A DNA stretch of 64,000 nt from positions 310,001 to 374,000 of the forward strand of contig CANJKZ010000929.1 of NCBI GenBank assembly GCA_947471745.1. The letters run 5' to 3'. This DNA comes from Closterium sp. Naga37s-1 (Eukaryota; Streptophyta; Zygnematophyceae; Desmidiales; Closteriaceae). The notes beneath the pieces are model-generated. The model searched no databases. It saw nothing but the letters and a program-made list of their open reading frames with translations, and was not told the DNA's origin. The position numbers were made by a program, and so were the translations under genes. This document shows, one piece after another, positions 44,041-56,882 of this stretch (positions are counted from its first letter, which is position 1; each line of letters begins with the position of its first letter).

Positions 44041-44385
44041 TAGAGGTATCCTGGTGTTACTTGCTGCACATTACACCAGTCTGAGAGCCTGACAGCCTCT
44101 ACGAGCGACTAATTACTATCATAGTAGTGCGCGCACTTGTGCGCGTAAATTGTGTATAGATAGTGCTAGGAGCCATGGCTAGAGAGAAAGGTTGAAGTGG
44201 TTAAGTAACAAGAGTGTCGAGGTACAAATATAGGAAACCCTACTTGATCTTAGGGTGTGTTCGGTTTGTGCTAGAAACGAAGAAATGAACCTAAACTGAA
44301 CCGAAAGTGTAACTCGCTCTAAACATGGCAAAATAAAAAAGAACACCATGATAAATGCCAGAGCGAGCTCTAGCCTACTCCAACA
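44041..44385 (-). mobile_element. Copia family E 3' LTR (outer end uncertain)
   Basis: On the minus strand a polypurine tract (cctgggggtg) is followed by TGTTGGAGTAGG, a typical copia LTR start, at 44385. The far end of the LTR was not located. The matching 5' LTR was not found. Confidence 0.55.
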
Positions 44386-44389
44386 CACC

Positions 44390-45924
44390 CCCAGGCTAGG
44401 GAAATCTCTGGAACAAATCACCCAGCGAATCGGAACACCCCCAGAAATGGCAAGACGAGTGAGCCCAAGTGCGCGCACGTAGAAATGGTGTGGCACACGA
44501 AGGAGAGCCTTGGTGAAAATATCAGCAAGGTTGGCAGTAGCAGCCACCTTGAGAAGGCAGAGGAAGCCAGAGTGCACCAGCTCGCGCACGAAATAGTAGC
44601 GGACCTCAATGTGTTTGTTGCGAGCGTAATAGACGGGATTTTATGTGAGGCGAATAATGCTCGCATTGTCACAGGAGAGCGTCACAGAGGGCTGAGAGTG
44701 ACCAAGCTCAGCAAGAAGAAACGAGAGCCAGCGAGCCTCCTGAGCCGCCAGTGTGCCTGCGTACAACTCAGCGTTGCATGTGGAAAGGCAGACAGAGGAT
44801 AAACGAGTGGAGCTCCAGCTGATGAGGCCACTGCCAAGAGTAAAACCAAAACCCTGAGAGGAGCGGCAATCAAGGCAAAACTCAGCATAGGAGGAATCAT
44901 TATATAACCAGAAAGAACAGGGGGAGAAGAGCCACCTAGAGTGAGTGCAAGATCGGAGGTAGCGCGGAGATAGCGGAGAACGCGCTTGACAGCCGCCCGG
45001 TGAACGTCAGTGTGGCGACCAAGGCCAGCAGAACGAGAGAGGACACTGAGGGGGTAAGCAAGATTGGGGCGAGGGCACATCATAGCATACATGAGGGACC
45101 CAACGAGCTCAGGATAGGGTCGTAAATCTGAGGAGGGAGCGGGAACGGCAGGGGCAGTAAGCTGATGGTTAGCGGGAAGAGGAGTGGAAACTGGCTTGGC
45201 CTGCGACATTTCAAAGCGCTCAAGAATGGAGTGGATGTAGAAAGTTTGAGAGAGAGAAATGGTGCATGCAGCAGGATCACGACGGATCTCCATACCGAGG
45301 TAATGACGAAGCTCGCCAAGATCCTTGCATAGGAGTCGCGCCTGAAGAGCCTGCTTGACAGCGGCAGGTCGGCAGAATCTTTAGCAAGGAGCTCCAAGTT
45401 ATCGATGTAGGCAAGAATGTAAAGCCCGTGGGGGGAAGTGCAAATGAAGAGACTGGGGTCGGAAGAGGAGGTCGAGAAGCCAAGAGAGTGAAAAGTGGAA
45501 GCGAGCTTGGCATGCCACTCGCACCGGGCCTGCTTAAGACCGTTCACAGGGCCTTCAACTCTCAGACCGTGCCTGGAGGGAATGGGCGAGGTTAGCCAGC
45601 GGGGCGCTGAAGAAAAATGCGTTCAAGCTCGCCCGGGATAAAGGCATTGGAGACGTGCATAGAGTGAATTTCTCAATCCCAGCGGGCGCCTAGATCAAGG
45701 AGGCGAAGAGTGGGGAGACGGGCAGTTGGAGAATAAACAGCAAAGTAGTCAATGCCTTCATGTTGGATGAAGCCTTTGGCGCAGTAACGGGCTTTGAAGA
45801 CAGGGAGCTCCCCAGGCAGCTGTTTGACATGAAAGACCCATTTGTTTCTTACAATGGTGGCGCCAGGGGGGGGGGACAGAGTCAACGTAAGAGTGAGTCC
45901 TGCTGAATGCCTCACACTAGGCAA
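44390..45924 (-). pseudogene. Copia family E: reverse transcriptase and RNase H
   Basis: RT begins NKWVFHVKQLPGELPVFKAR and IQHEGIDYFAVYSPTARLPT (45673-45924). It resumes after a deletion at MNGLKQARCEWHAKL and LAYIDNLELLAKD (45080-45547), where the YVDD box has become YIDN, so polymerase activity is lost. The connection reads LVGSLMYAMMCPRPNLAY. The RNase H end is ATANLADIFTKALL (near 44540). The frame changes several times. Confidence 0.85.
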
Positions 45925-45937
45925 TGATGGCAGCTAT

Positions 45938-46606
45938 CTACTCAGTTGCATGAAAGCCAGAAACTGCCTCAGAATAGGTCTGACGGGTGGGAATAGCGGC
46001 AGTGTCAATGGAAAGAAGAATGGGAGAATTGGAGAAGTCGCCAATGGTGACATAGAGGAGGGGTGAAACGGGATGAACATAGAATAGCTCTTCAAATCGA
46101 TCCTCGCAAAGATCAATGTATTGAGAGGGAGAGAGACGAGTAAAAAGAGCAGAGTGTTTAAAATTGGACATTGCATGGGTCATGGAGCGGGTGAGACGCG
46201 GAGAAGGTGGGGGAGCCGGAGCAAAAAGGAGGGTAGCAGAAGGAGGTGGTGACGAAGGGGGTGGGGGAGCAGGAGCGAAAGGAGAGAGAGGAGAAGGATG
46301 GTGTGAAGGAGAGGGCATGGGAGCAGAAGAGGAAGAGGAAGGAGGAGAGGTACCGGAGATGACAGCAGAAGGGGGGGTGGAGGGAGCAGGGAGGGGAGGC
46401 GGAGCGGGGAGAGGAGGAAGTGGAGAAGGAGAGGGAGCAGCAGAGGGCAGCGGGTAAAAGTTAGACCAATGAAGAATGGGAGGAGGAGGGGTGGGAAGGG
46501 GGGTGAGGAATGGAGAACGAGTCTCATCAAAGATAACATCCTGGCTACAAATGAGCTGCTGAGAGGAGGGATCATAGAAAAGATAGCCAGGACAGTCAGT
46601 TTTCAT
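45938..46606 (-). pseudogene. Copia family E: integrase C-terminus and proline-rich linker
   Basis: GYLFYDPSSQQLICSQDVIF is the usual copia integrase C-terminal motif. It is followed by about 100 residues of Pro/Ser/Ala low complexity (PPPLPAPSTPPSAVISG style) and then the pre-RT segment TRSMTHAMSNFKH and YSEAVSG. This is normal for the family. Confidence 0.8.
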
Positions 46607-46660
46607 GCCAATGAACGCACAGAGCTGTGTCTTGGGAGCGAGCTTCCCATCGTGACGTGC

Positions 46661-47467
46661 TCAATCAGCGGGATTGATGACGACATGAGCGACGCATCCC
46701 CACACCCGAAGAGGGCGGGCGGAGGGCTGGCGGCCAGTCCAGAGCTGGAAGGGTGTAATGGAAGGGCGAAGGGGATGAGGGCGAAGGTTGGAAAGAAGAG
46801 TGGCATGAACAAGAGAGTAGCTCCAAAGTGAATATGGAGCAAATGAATGAGCAAGGAGACAGCGGGTGATCTTCACAAGAGTGCGAATACGACGCTCGGC
46901 AACACCATTCTGTTCAAGAGAATGCAGAAGGGTGGAGGATTGGTGAATGCCATGAGAGGAGCAGGAAGAAGAGAGAGAGTGGATAAAGAACTTGCCACCA
47001 CCTTCAGATTGGAGGCGTGCGACAGGACGGCCAAAGCGAAGGCGCGTTTGCTCAGCCCAGCGAATGATGAGGGAAGGGGCGTCAGATTTGGCATGAAGGA
47101 GATAGACAGTGGCAAAGCGAGAGTGGTTATCAACAAGAAGGAGAAAATAACGATGACCCTGACGAGAGCCAATGGGAGAGGGACCCCAGAGGTCCATATG
47201 CACAAGATCAAGAGGTTTGGGGGAGGCAAAAGGGGAGGAAGGATGAGGAGATTGAGAGAGTTTGGCTTGAACACAAGGGGTGCATAGAGGAGTGGGAGAG
47301 GGGGGAAGGGGCGGGAGAGAGGGAGGGAAATCATAAAGGAGCTTTGTTGTGACCAAGGTGATGTTGGAGAAGAAGGGTAGGTTGGGTGAGAGAGCGATAG
47401 TCGCAAGAGGAGACAGGAGGGGCAGAAGAAGAGGAAATGTGATGGAGAGAAGAGGGGATCGGAACAC
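46661..47467 (-). pseudogene. Copia family E: integrase core
   Basis: CTPCVQAKLSQSPHP is the end of the zinc region. LDLVHMDLWGPSPIG carries the first catalytic Asp. RLQSEGGGKFF replaces the usual RSDRGGEF, so the second Asp is lost. LEQNGVAERRIRT keeps the Glu. It is thus inactive. Confidence 0.85.
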
Positions 47468-47539
47468 GAAGGGTGTAGAGGCGAGTAATAGAGAAAGGGT
47501 GAAACGAGCGAGGTGCCGGTCGTGATAATAAAGATCACA

Positions 47540-48208
47540 CTAGAGTTTATCTGCGGGGAAGAGCGCTCGCACACCTAGGCGTTGGAGGGCAGGGAGGGAT
47601 AGGAGGTTATGACGGCAAGAGGGAACATAAAGGCCAGTAACAGTGCCAGAGGGAGAGGCAGGACAAGGAAGAGAGGAAGTGCCAGTGCAGATCATGGTCA
47701 TTGTCTCCCCAGCCCCATCAATAGAAAGGGGACGAGGAAAATTGCGAAGGACACCAGCATCATGAAAGACAGAGTCAGTGGCAGCACTGTCAAGGACAAA
47801 ATCTAAGGTGCGAGGAAGTGTGACAATAGCAGCCGTAGGGCTGGGAGAGTGAGAAGCGGTACTTTGAAGGGGTGGAGAAAATGGAACGGCAAAGCGAGGG
47901 TCCGAAAGTGGAGAAGCACCGAGAATGCTATCTTGAGATGGCATGGTGACACCGAAGACAGAGGCCAAATAACCAATACCAGAGGTTACAGCGGCAGAAA
48001 AGCGGCGACGCTGATGGGACAGCGGAATCCAAGCAGAGGGGTGGAGAAGAGGGGAGGTCCAGCGGCAAGTAGGAGAGGTGCAAGGGGAGGAAGGGGCAGC
48101 AAAGGGGGCTGAGAGTAGGGAAGGCAAGGGTAGGAGAGGAGGTACGGTAGAGGGAGGACGAGGGCGGAGGCGCAGAGGGGGAGAGGTAAGGGCAAAAATA
48201 GGCGCCAT
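47540..48208 (-). pseudogene. Copia family E: gag end and protease
   Basis: Protease active site DFVLDSAATDSVFHDAGVLR, then YVPSCRHNLLSLPALQRLGV, the typical retropepsin end. A Pro/Leu-rich stretch precedes it on the same frame. No zinc knuckle was recognised. Confidence 0.8.
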
Positions 48209-48227
48209 TAGGGGGAGGGGATATCAA

Positions 48228-48616
48228 CGGAGTAGATGTTGGGAGACAAAAGAGGAGGATGAATTGGGGCAAGATAGTCAGCCACGGAGTCGATGTGGGG
48301 AGATATAAGAAGAGGAGGAACATGGGCGAAGAAGTTAGCTGTTGAGCTGTTGGGGGGAGACACATGAGGAGGAGGAATAGGGATGAAGTAGTCGGCTGCT
48401 GAGCCGTTGGGGGGAGAAACAAGAGGAGGAGGGATAACGGTGGATTAGTCTACTGCTGCGCCGCTGACAGGAGAAATAAGAGGCGGAGGGACAACGGTGG
48501 AGTAGTCTGCTGCTGCGCCGCTGAGGGGAGAAACAAGAGGAGGGGGATAACGGTGGATTAGTCAGCTGCTGCGCCGCTGAGGGGAGAAACAAGAGGAGGA
48601 GGGATAACGGTGGAGT
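48228..48616 (-). repeat. ~57-bp tandem repeat in family E 5' coding region
   Basis: About seven units of a gggagaaacaagaggaggagggataacggtgg-type repeat, with near-57-bp spacing, become more regular toward 48616. On the minus strand they give Ser/Pro/Gln-rich peptide repeats. They are probably an expanded variable segment of gag or spacer. Confidence 0.75.
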
Positions 48617-48900
48617 ATGTCGCGAGATAAGGTGAATGGTAAGCGAGTCTATATGCTATATATTTGTACAGAGCGGCAAGAGAGTGAATACCGAAGAAAG
48701 GGGAAACGGGCCAAGGGTGAGAGGTGGGCGCATGGCCGGATGACACGTCGGGCAGAGGGCAGCAGGAAGGGGGGGAGATGTGTGACAGCTGGAAGGCGCT
48801 ACTTTGTTTCGTGTTCGAGTGCATGTTTGTTACCTTGCAGGTTGAATGCCCGAGCCAGCTGGAGTTACAGCCACAAGCTGGAGGATTGGCAGCTGGATGG
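48617..48900. other. Junction between families E and A (element D)
   Basis: Nothing recognised; the 5' LTR of family E would be expected here but was not identified. Confidence 0.35.
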
Positions 48901-49991
48901 TGTTGGTGTGACGGCCCAATAAACTCAAGCTATTAAGACTTAATCAAACTTAAAACCTCTCCTCGGGGTCACCTCCAAGGGTCCTTGGGTGCCTGGTACA
49001 AGACCAGCCCCTATCCTCGGGTCCGAGTTTGTAGAGAGAGGAGTCAAGAATGACTTAGCCAAAATAACAAGAGTACCTTGTACGTCGCGCAGCGTATCGT
49101 GCAGACCGTCGATCGGATTAAGCTGAGAAATTCCTATCTCGAAGCTCGCTCCAAGAGCTTAAAAATAAGCCAAGTTGCCTCCCGAAAAGTTCTGCCATTA
49201 CGGAGTTATGGCTCGGACAGCATTTGCCTAGCGTTGGAGTGCTAGCAGACTAGCGTTGACTTGCGTAGCATTCCGTCGTCGCACCGCTTAGAAGCGAAAT
49301 TCAGGAAGGGAGGAATTCGCTTGAATCAAATAGACTATATCCAGGTACAAACAGAGAAGGAATAAATAGTTCTGACTAGCAAGGACCTAGGGAATCAACC
49401 TGGGAACAACCAAGGATAATCCCAAATAATTCCAAGCAATAGAACCAACCTGGCTGGACAAAACAGCAAGTGGTAGGTTGGCAAACAACCTCTGGTTCTG
49501 TTTTTCCAACCTGGGAAAACAACAACCAGGTTCAGGTCATGAAAAACAGAACCTGTTTTGTCTTTGCCCAACCAGCCAAATGCTGGTTCCGCTGGTTTTC
49601 CTTGGCCCTGTAGCATGCAGATACATTTAAACAACATCCAACCTTCACCAAATTGTACCTCTATAGTGCCTGCCCTGCTACAATATAGTCAACCAAACAA
49701 AACAATACAATTTCGAGTTGGATAGAACTGAATCTGCGCAATCAGGTAAGCCGAACCGCAAAGCTTCCATCTTGGGTTCCTTTGCGAGCTCGTCCTTTCT
49801 GCTTGTACAATTCATAGCGCGTACAATGTTGTGCCGAAGCGCACAATGCGCGAGTACCTGCAAATGGTTCAAGGAAAAATTGCGAAAGCATCAAACATAC
49901 GAATATTCCACTCACACCCAAATGCATTTGCACACGCACACTCGTACAAACAGACGACAGGATGCCGTGCAATGGGAATTTGCACCCAACA
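48901..49991 (-). mobile_element. Family A LTR (3' LTR of element D)
   Basis: On the plus strand it runs TGTTGGTGTG to GCACCCAACA, 1,091 bp, and is followed by the complement of the polypurine tract (cactccccctcag). No second LTR of D exists in the window, because D is cut at 54412. Confidence 0.92.
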
Positions 49992-50033
49992 CACTCCCCC
50001 TCAGCCTGCCGGCTGCATCCCCATCATTCCATG

Positions 50034-51188
50034 CTAATTCATGCTCATTCCACTCATACGCATATAACGCCAATACGGCTCAGCCGCAAGCCTCTTGGTG
50101 AGAAAGTCTGCTGGCTGCTGGTGAGTCTTAACCGTCCCTTTCTTCACCTCCTTACGCAGCCAGTGCCATTTGAGACGCATGTACTTGTTCAACCCATGAA
50201 GCACAGCGTTACTGGCCATCCCAAGAGCCCCCTTGCTATTACAAAATAGCGGCGTAGCAATCTTCTGCTCCTGGCCAATCTCCGCTAACAGCCTCCTCAG
50301 CCAAATCACCTCCCTCACCTCGTGAAACATTGCCATGTACTCTGACTCCACGGAAGAAAGTGCCATCTCCGTCTGCTTCTTGGACCTCCATCTAACAGGG
50401 CCTCCCCCAACTACACAGATATATCCTCCCACAGATTAGAAATCCTCCTTCTTAGAAGCCCACGTAGCATCAGTAAAGCAAGTGAGAAACAGCTTGCCTT
50501 CTCCAAGTCGCTCCCCCTTCTCTTTCAGCACCTCAACCCCTTTCTGCTTCACCTGTGTAGATGCGGAGTATTGAACTCCAATGCTTGGGTGAGAGTTCAG
50601 ATACTTCACCAAACGCTCAGCTGCATCCACCTGCTCCTCTGATGGATTCTGCACCACCCTAGCCAGCTGCCCATTCGAGAAAGAGATGTCGGGCCTCGTG
50701 TGAACTGCTGCATACAAGAGGCTACCCACCAAAGACTGAAATTGCTGCTGCTCCTCGGCTTCAACCCCTTCATCCTCTGCAGCCTTCACAAGCTTGAATT
50801 CTGCTGGCAGGGGAGTTGCAACCTTGTGCTCATTCTCAATCCCATACTTCTCCCCCAGCTCCTTGATGAACTTCTCCTGGTGCAGCTTCAACCACCTGTG
50901 ATCTAGATCCCTCTCTATGTGCATCCCGGGGTAGTACTTTACCTCCCCAAGGTTCTTGCACTTGAAGTTCTCCATCAGCTGCTGCTGCACATTCTGGATC
51001 TCCTTCATGCTGCTGCTAAAGAGAAAAATGTCGTCCACGTAGACCAGAAACAGCACCAGCTTCTCCCCCTCCTTCTTGAACAAGAGGCTCTCATCATAGC
51101 TCCTGGTTCTAAATCCCATCTCCTCTAAAACAGCTACCAGCATCGTGGCGCCTGCTTCAAGCCGTAGATGGATTTTTTCAGCTTGCAC
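50034..51188 (-). pseudogene. Copia element D: RT C-terminal half and RNase H
   Basis: RT resumes after a 13-bp deletion near 51134 (missing YQNLA region) with FLVYVDDIFLFSS intact. A TAA (50436) where C reads TCA interrupts before MGGYICVVGGGPV. In RNase H the third acidic residue is lost (FCNSKGALGM in place of FCDSKGALGM). Five residues before KTHQQPADFLTK are deleted. It ends SGMSMN. Confidence 0.88.
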
Positions 51189-52276
51189 ACCCTGCCCGTA
51201 CCATCCTTATACCCAGGCGGCTGCGTCATGTACACATCCTCCTCTAAAATCCCATTGAGAAATGCTGTTGATATATCCATCTGGATGATGAATTTCCCAC
51301 TAACGGCTGCATCTGCCAACAAGACACGGAGGGTAGGGGGTTTGGCAGAGGGAGTAAAAATCTCATTGAAGTCCTGCTTCTCCTTCTGCATAAACCCCTT
51401 AGCCACCAGCCTACTCTTGTAGATGGTGACCTGTCCCTTGTCATCGGTCTTTATCCTTAGCACCCAGTTGCACTGTACAGCCTTCTTCCCATCGGGCAGC
51501 ACCACCAGATCCGATATCACATCCTCTAGCAAGCTCTGGTACTCAGCATCCCTAGAAACCAGCCACTTCTCCCTATCTGGTCCAGCTAATGCCTCCTCCA
51601 TACTAGCTGGTTCCTCTGGTGCAGGGGCAAGAAAACAGTAGGCAGGTTCATCCTCCTCATCCGGGTCATAGCCATGCGGTACAATCAGCAATGCCTTCTT
51701 GGTACCAAGCTGCTGTTCTACTACATCAGCTCCTGCAGTCAGCTTCTTAGTAGCTATACGGGTATGTCCTGGCCTAGAGACAGGTGTCTCTTGTCCCTTC
51801 ATAACGACACCCTTCGGCTTCTTAGTTTTCCCCTGCTGCTGCTCTCCTCGCTCGGATCCAGCAGCTCAACTAGTGCTACCACTAGTCTCCACACCATCAC
51901 CTCCACCAGCAGGTGCCTCCTGCACCTTCTCTCCATCACCACCCTCTGCAGTTGCCTCCTCTCCCTCCTCCCACACACTAGGAGTCAGGTCCAGCTGCAT
52001 GGTGATCTGCTCCATCTGCTGGGACACCCTAGCCTCCGGCTGTTTCTCCCAGCTCCCATACATCATGCCCTCAACAAACTTCACATCCCTGCTGTCAAAC
52101 AACACACCCTTGGATGGTTCCCACAGCAGCCATCCCTTGCTCTCAGCAGCCAGCCCCAAATGCACACACCAGATTGCACTTGCCCCCAACTTACTGCGGT
52201 AGGTCTTGGAGACGTGAGCGACAGCCATGCAATCGAACACCCTCAGCATGTCCACTGGCGGCTTCCTCCTAAGTCA
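51134..52276 (-). pseudogene. Copia element D: integrase C-terminus and RT N-terminal half
   Basis: The frame carries a TGA at 52274-52276 (Trp in C) and a TGA at 51866 (Gly in C). It then runs openly through [15 protein letters not shown] and the RT fingers and palm ([40 protein letters not shown]) until the 13-bp deletion at 51134. Confidence 0.88.
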
Positions 52277-54412
52277 CCTCTCCAACGGCACCCACGAGTC
52301 ATCCCCAACGTTTGTGAGTACCCTGTTCCTAGCGACGGTAGCGTGCCGAACAGCATGGGGCCACATCAAGTTGCCCAGCCCAGATTCTATGAGCAGCGCC
52401 CTAGCTGTCTCCAGAATTGTCCGGTTCGCCCATTCTGCTACACCGTTAGACTGTGGGGTGTAAGCCGTGGTCAGCTCCCTCTGGATGCCCTGCTTCTTGA
52501 GCCAGGCCGTCATCTCAGCTCCAAGGAACTCACCACCCCGGTCTGTCCTAATCCGCTTCACCACACACTCCGCTTGCTTCTCCACGAATGGCAGCCAATC
52601 TTCCCGTATCGTAGAGGCAGCGTGGTCCTTCTGCTTCAGCGGATATGCCCACATAAGCCTGCCCCAATCATCCACTATGGTCAAAAAGTACCGCTCCCCC
52701 TTGTGCCCATGAACCGGCAGTGGCCCAACCAAGTCCATGTGGACCAGCTCCAACGGCTTCTTGCTCCTGCCAGCCACACAATGGAAGGGGACCCGGGTAA
52801 ACTTTGAGAGCAAACAGATTTCACAATTCTCATCAGGTGGCTGTCCGTTCAGCTTCAGACCCTTGACAGCCCCATCCTTCTCCAGCTGCTTCAGCAAAGG
52901 CATTGCTACATGCCCCAAGCGTCGGTGTGCCATTGCCCAATCCGTCTCCCCAGATCTGGCCGACACTTTCACACCAACCCCTCCAACGGCGTTGCACTCC
53001 CCCTGGGATGCAGACCCCTCTCCAGACTCCCCCCCACTGTGCCACGCCAACGCTGGCAGCTGCCACATGGATCTGTACACGTTTTTGGTCTCGTGCAGAT
53101 CCCAAAGCACCCGATTGCCCAGCTGCCCCTTGTAAGTGCATGCCCCATCCGTGCTAGTGCTCACCCCAGCCTTGCCAAGCTTCCGGAGGGAGATGAGGTT
53201 TGCCTTGAGATCAGGAACGAGGAGAACGTCGTGCAGCACCACCGGCTTGCCATCCGCTCCCTTAAACGCAGCTCGTCCCGCACCAGCCACCTTCAGCGCG
53301 TCTCCAGAGGCAGAGCATACCTCATTAATCGGTGCAGCGCGTACGTCGTGCAGCAGGTCCTTGCGCGGTGTCATCGTCCAAGCAGCGCCCGTGTCCAACA
53401 CCCAATAATTCAGGGGGTGCAGCTCTGCTCCAACCTTGGCAGAGGTGTCTCCTTGCTCCCCCTGCTCTCCAATATGGAAGAACTGGCCCGCGGTGCGCTC
53501 CTTCTTCTTCTCCGCACCGCCGTTGCTCTTCGGGTTGTTGTCGGACGAATCGGCGACCATGCTCGCGCCGTTTTTCTGGTTCTTCCGCGCGCCGCCATTC
53601 TGGTGACGATTCTGGGGTGTCCATCCATCGGGTTTCTTATAGCACAAACACCAGGGGTGCCCCTCCTTCTCACAATACCAGCAACTCCCTTTCATTTTGC
53701 CACCAGCACCCAACTTGCCCCCACGTCCAGATTTCGCACCGCGCCCCCAACCGGTACCTCCTTGTTGGTCGTTGGAGTCGTCATCCTTCTTTGCACCGCG
53801 TCCAGCACCACCGAAGCCACGTCCTCTACCACGTCGGCTTCCTTGCATCCCGTAGCCGCTGCTGCCGTCGTCTCCACCCCTCAGTTGGTGGCGACGGAAG
53901 TCGTCCTCCAGAATCTTTGTCTGCACCAACTCGAGTGTCCACGAGCTCTGGTTTTGCGGCAGGCTCAATCCGCTCGTGAATTGAAACCACGATTCCGGCA
54001 GCAGCGAGAGCATCTTCAAGCACTTGGTCTGCTCCGGGTAGGTGATTCCCGCGGTCGCCAACTTCGCGTAGAGGTCGCGCATCTTGTCCAGGACAGGTTG
54101 CACCGGCTCTCCCTCGCTCAGGCGCAACGCGGACAGCTCTCTCTCCAGCATCAACGTTGCAACAACGGAGGTTGGGGCGTGCAGCTCCTTCAACACGGTC
54201 ACGCTTTCGGACCGCACTCAACCTCCAGCAGCAGATGCATGACGTGGTAACGCTGGTTCAGCTCCAAACTCTGCGACATCAAATAGTAGCCAGCTGAGGA
54301 GCGCTCGTCCTAATCTTCCTGCAGCGTAGGGTCACTCGGTCTAGGCTCCTCCCCAATCAGTGGTTTCAGCAAACCAATCTGACGGAAATATAGTTGCATT
54401 TTCCAGGCCCAA
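52277..54412 (-). pseudogene. Copia element D: gag, protease, integrase (647 open codons)
   Basis: From 54217 to 52277 there is no stop. The zinc knuckle CWYCEKEGHPWCLC is intact, the protease reads VLDTGAAWTMTPRKDLL, the HHCC region HRRLGHVAMPLLKQLE, and the integrase core has Asp, Asp and Glu (HMDLVGPLP, IRTDRGGEF, NGVAEWANRT). It has Trp and Gly where C has nonsense codons, so it shows the ancestral frame. A one-base deletion near 54205 (tggacc to tgacc) and a stop near 54311 break the gag N-terminus. The element is cut off at 54412. Confidence 0.9.
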
Positions 54413-56794
54413 TCATAAATTTGAGAACCATGAGAGGGAAGGGGTTCTCCAAGAGCTATCAAAACTCGAACTCATGTATGATGATGTCCGCACCCCCGGC
54501 AACCTTGTCATGGCTTGCCAATGCATTTGTCGTGATTCTTCGGAAACTCTCTGGCAGAGGCGAGAAACAGCTGCTGCTCCTTCCCCTGACCGTGCAAACA
54601 TTTTTTTCAAAGTTGAACTTGACTGCAGATGAAGTCAACTTCACTGTCAGCATTGCCCTCACTCGCCAAACCCTCCCGGGCAGGGGCGAAAAACAGCTGT
54701 CGCCTCTCTCCCCTTTTGTAGCAAAAATTTTCCTCGTGTTGTCATTAGTGCCCCCCAACAGCTTCCGAGTTGTACTACTACACTTTTAACGACGAATGCC
54801 TTCTGCGCTTAATCAAACACTGCTGCAACTCTGCCGTTGGCACGGATACTATCAGCGACCCCGCTGACTCCGTTAAAACTCATTCTCGGAACTGCTCGTC
54901 GCACCAGCAAATGTCGCAGTCGTAAAACAACGTAATTCTCGGTCGCTTGGACGTTGTCCTCTGAAAGAACCGATGTATCTAGCGTGCCCACCCATCGTCA
55001 TTTTCATCGCCTGTGGTCAACCACACTAGCAATCCACCAAAAGAAGGCGCTCTCTCGTGTGGGACCCAGAACTTTGGGTCTATCGGGACCGAATTTTACG
55101 GAACCTAGCCTGCACCAACACCGCAGTTCTCGCCGTAAAACTTCCCCAGATGACTTCGAAGTACACCGCAACTCTTCAGACGAGCAGACATTCACCCGTC
55201 TTTCACCGTTTTTTTTTTTGCGTTTCACCCCCCGACAATATCGGTGGGCCACCGTTCACGCAGCAGCCGCATTTGTCGGTTGAAGTATAACTCCATAGTG
55301 CACGCGATTTTTCTGGCGTTCGATGAAGGCGCGAACGCAATCGTAGTTGGGGTGAGTTTATCGTATCAAACTTCCGCCCGGCCGCTTTGCTGTCCACTGT
55401 GCCTATCGCATTAAAAACTCCACAGCTTCGGGAACTCCATCTTCGCTGCCACCTTCGTCGGGTAGACCGTTGAATCAGTAGAAACCCCGCCAGCTGCTAC
55501 AACTTCTTCAACACCGACTTTTTCGGCCGGAGAAATGTTGCCGATGGTCCAGTTTTGTCGGGGCCAAAACACTGTTCATTGAACTTTTTCTTTTTTCGCC
55601 CAGCTGTCGAACCAGCGCAATACCCGCGGATTTCAAACCAGCACAAGGGCTAAACACAGGGCCCCACTTTATTCGTCCAGGACCAATAGGTCTTATAATG
55701 CATTTGAGGTACCTGGTGTAAGGTATGTGAGCTCTTGTAAGACTTTGGCTGTTAGGGAGCTCGATCTGCTACCGCCGCTTAGCCGTGAAACCCGACCTCA
55801 GCAAAAAGTCTTCTCCATAGGTCGTTTTATCGCCTCCTGAAGCCGGAACCCGTATTTGTCGCAACTCCGTTTATTGTAGCCGGTAGAACCCCCGAAATTC
55901 GCGGGTCTAGACGCTGTGCCAAATCGTTGTTCTGTGGTGTACTGGGCTGTCTGCAAACGTAGGTACCTCTAGCTGGAGGGAACTGTGCCGCCTGAAGTGC
56001 AGAATCGGCTGCCACTATTACTCCGAAATTTTCGCCGATTATCCTTGTGCCTGAAACAGTAGTCATCCAAGACGGAACAGTCGGGTCGTAGTCAAATTTT
56101 CCAAACTTTTCGGTGGCTTGAAGAACAGGTTCCGTCCCACACTGTGCCGGTCTGCCGAAAAACGCCCACGACGCACCCTTCTGCAGCAACCGTGCTGCAC
56201 CCGAGCGGGACAACGGTAGACCTCCGCTTTCTTTGAGCAGTCGTCACGCCGCCTCTCCTCGCTGTCGGTTTTTCTGATGCAAATCACCTTGCGCCTGGCT
56301 GCACTACCAGAAATCATTTCCACGTGTTGCTATTCCGAAATCTTCGCGCACAGTGACGCCCCGCATGTCACTTGCTGAAGACGTCCAACAGCTTGTGCGC
56401 AACGTGACGAAGACGCACCAATGTCACTTGCCGCACGCAGATGTTCCGATTTTATCGCGCGCAGTTGTTGACCACCTGCCGACACAACTCGCACCACAGA
56501 ATTCTTCCGACAATTTTGGTCGTTTATTGACGACGATCCTGCCGACGTCAGCTGCTACATGAAATCAGCACCGAAATTGACGAAGCAAGCGCATTAACTT
56601 ACGTAATCAATGTGCAACAGCCACAGCTGCCCACCACCCAGGGGGAAGGGAGGCCACGGTCCATATCGACCATCGAGAGCAAAGATCCGTCGGTGCCACG
56701 GGAGCGCCTGTGAAATTTATGGCCACTAGGAGCAACTACCCGTTCTCCTGGCCGGCTACTACGCTGCTCCTGTCACCATGGCATCCTTCCCTGT
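54413..56794. other. Unassigned region with a small family F LTR fragment
   Basis: About 54423-54455 repeats the family F LTR word gagaaccatgagagggaagg (also at 57438). The remainder has mixed composition. A 42-bp stretch rich in ggcaggggcgaaaaacagct occurs twice (about 54553 and 54680). A 128-codon minus-strand frame at 55827-56213 has no recognised domain. It could be the 5' leader or non-coding interior of family H. Confidence 0.4.
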
Positions 56795-56821
56795 CCCCCC
56801 CCCCCCCCCCCCCCCCCCCCC
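56795..56821. repeat. Poly-C tract (27 C)
   Basis: An uninterrupted run of 27 C is followed by tccccaccccccccc. The minus strand is G-rich enough to form G-quadruplex structures. Run length may be unreliable. Confidence 0.9.
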
Positions 56822-56882
56822 TCCCCACCCCCCCCCTTTCCGAGGGGTAATACACTCTAAAAAGCAGGGAAGCTAAGAAAGT

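Noticed and set aside
44179..44589. Host gene on the minus strand
   Set aside because: LADIFTKALL is the copia RNase H end, so this is part of family E.
46164..46457. Gly/Glu-rich plus-strand protein
   Set aside because: It is the antisense of the Pro/Ser-rich linker of family E.
55827..56213. 128-codon minus-strand frame
   Set aside because: No recognised motif, no supporting context, and several overlapping frames of similar quality. Not listed as a gene.
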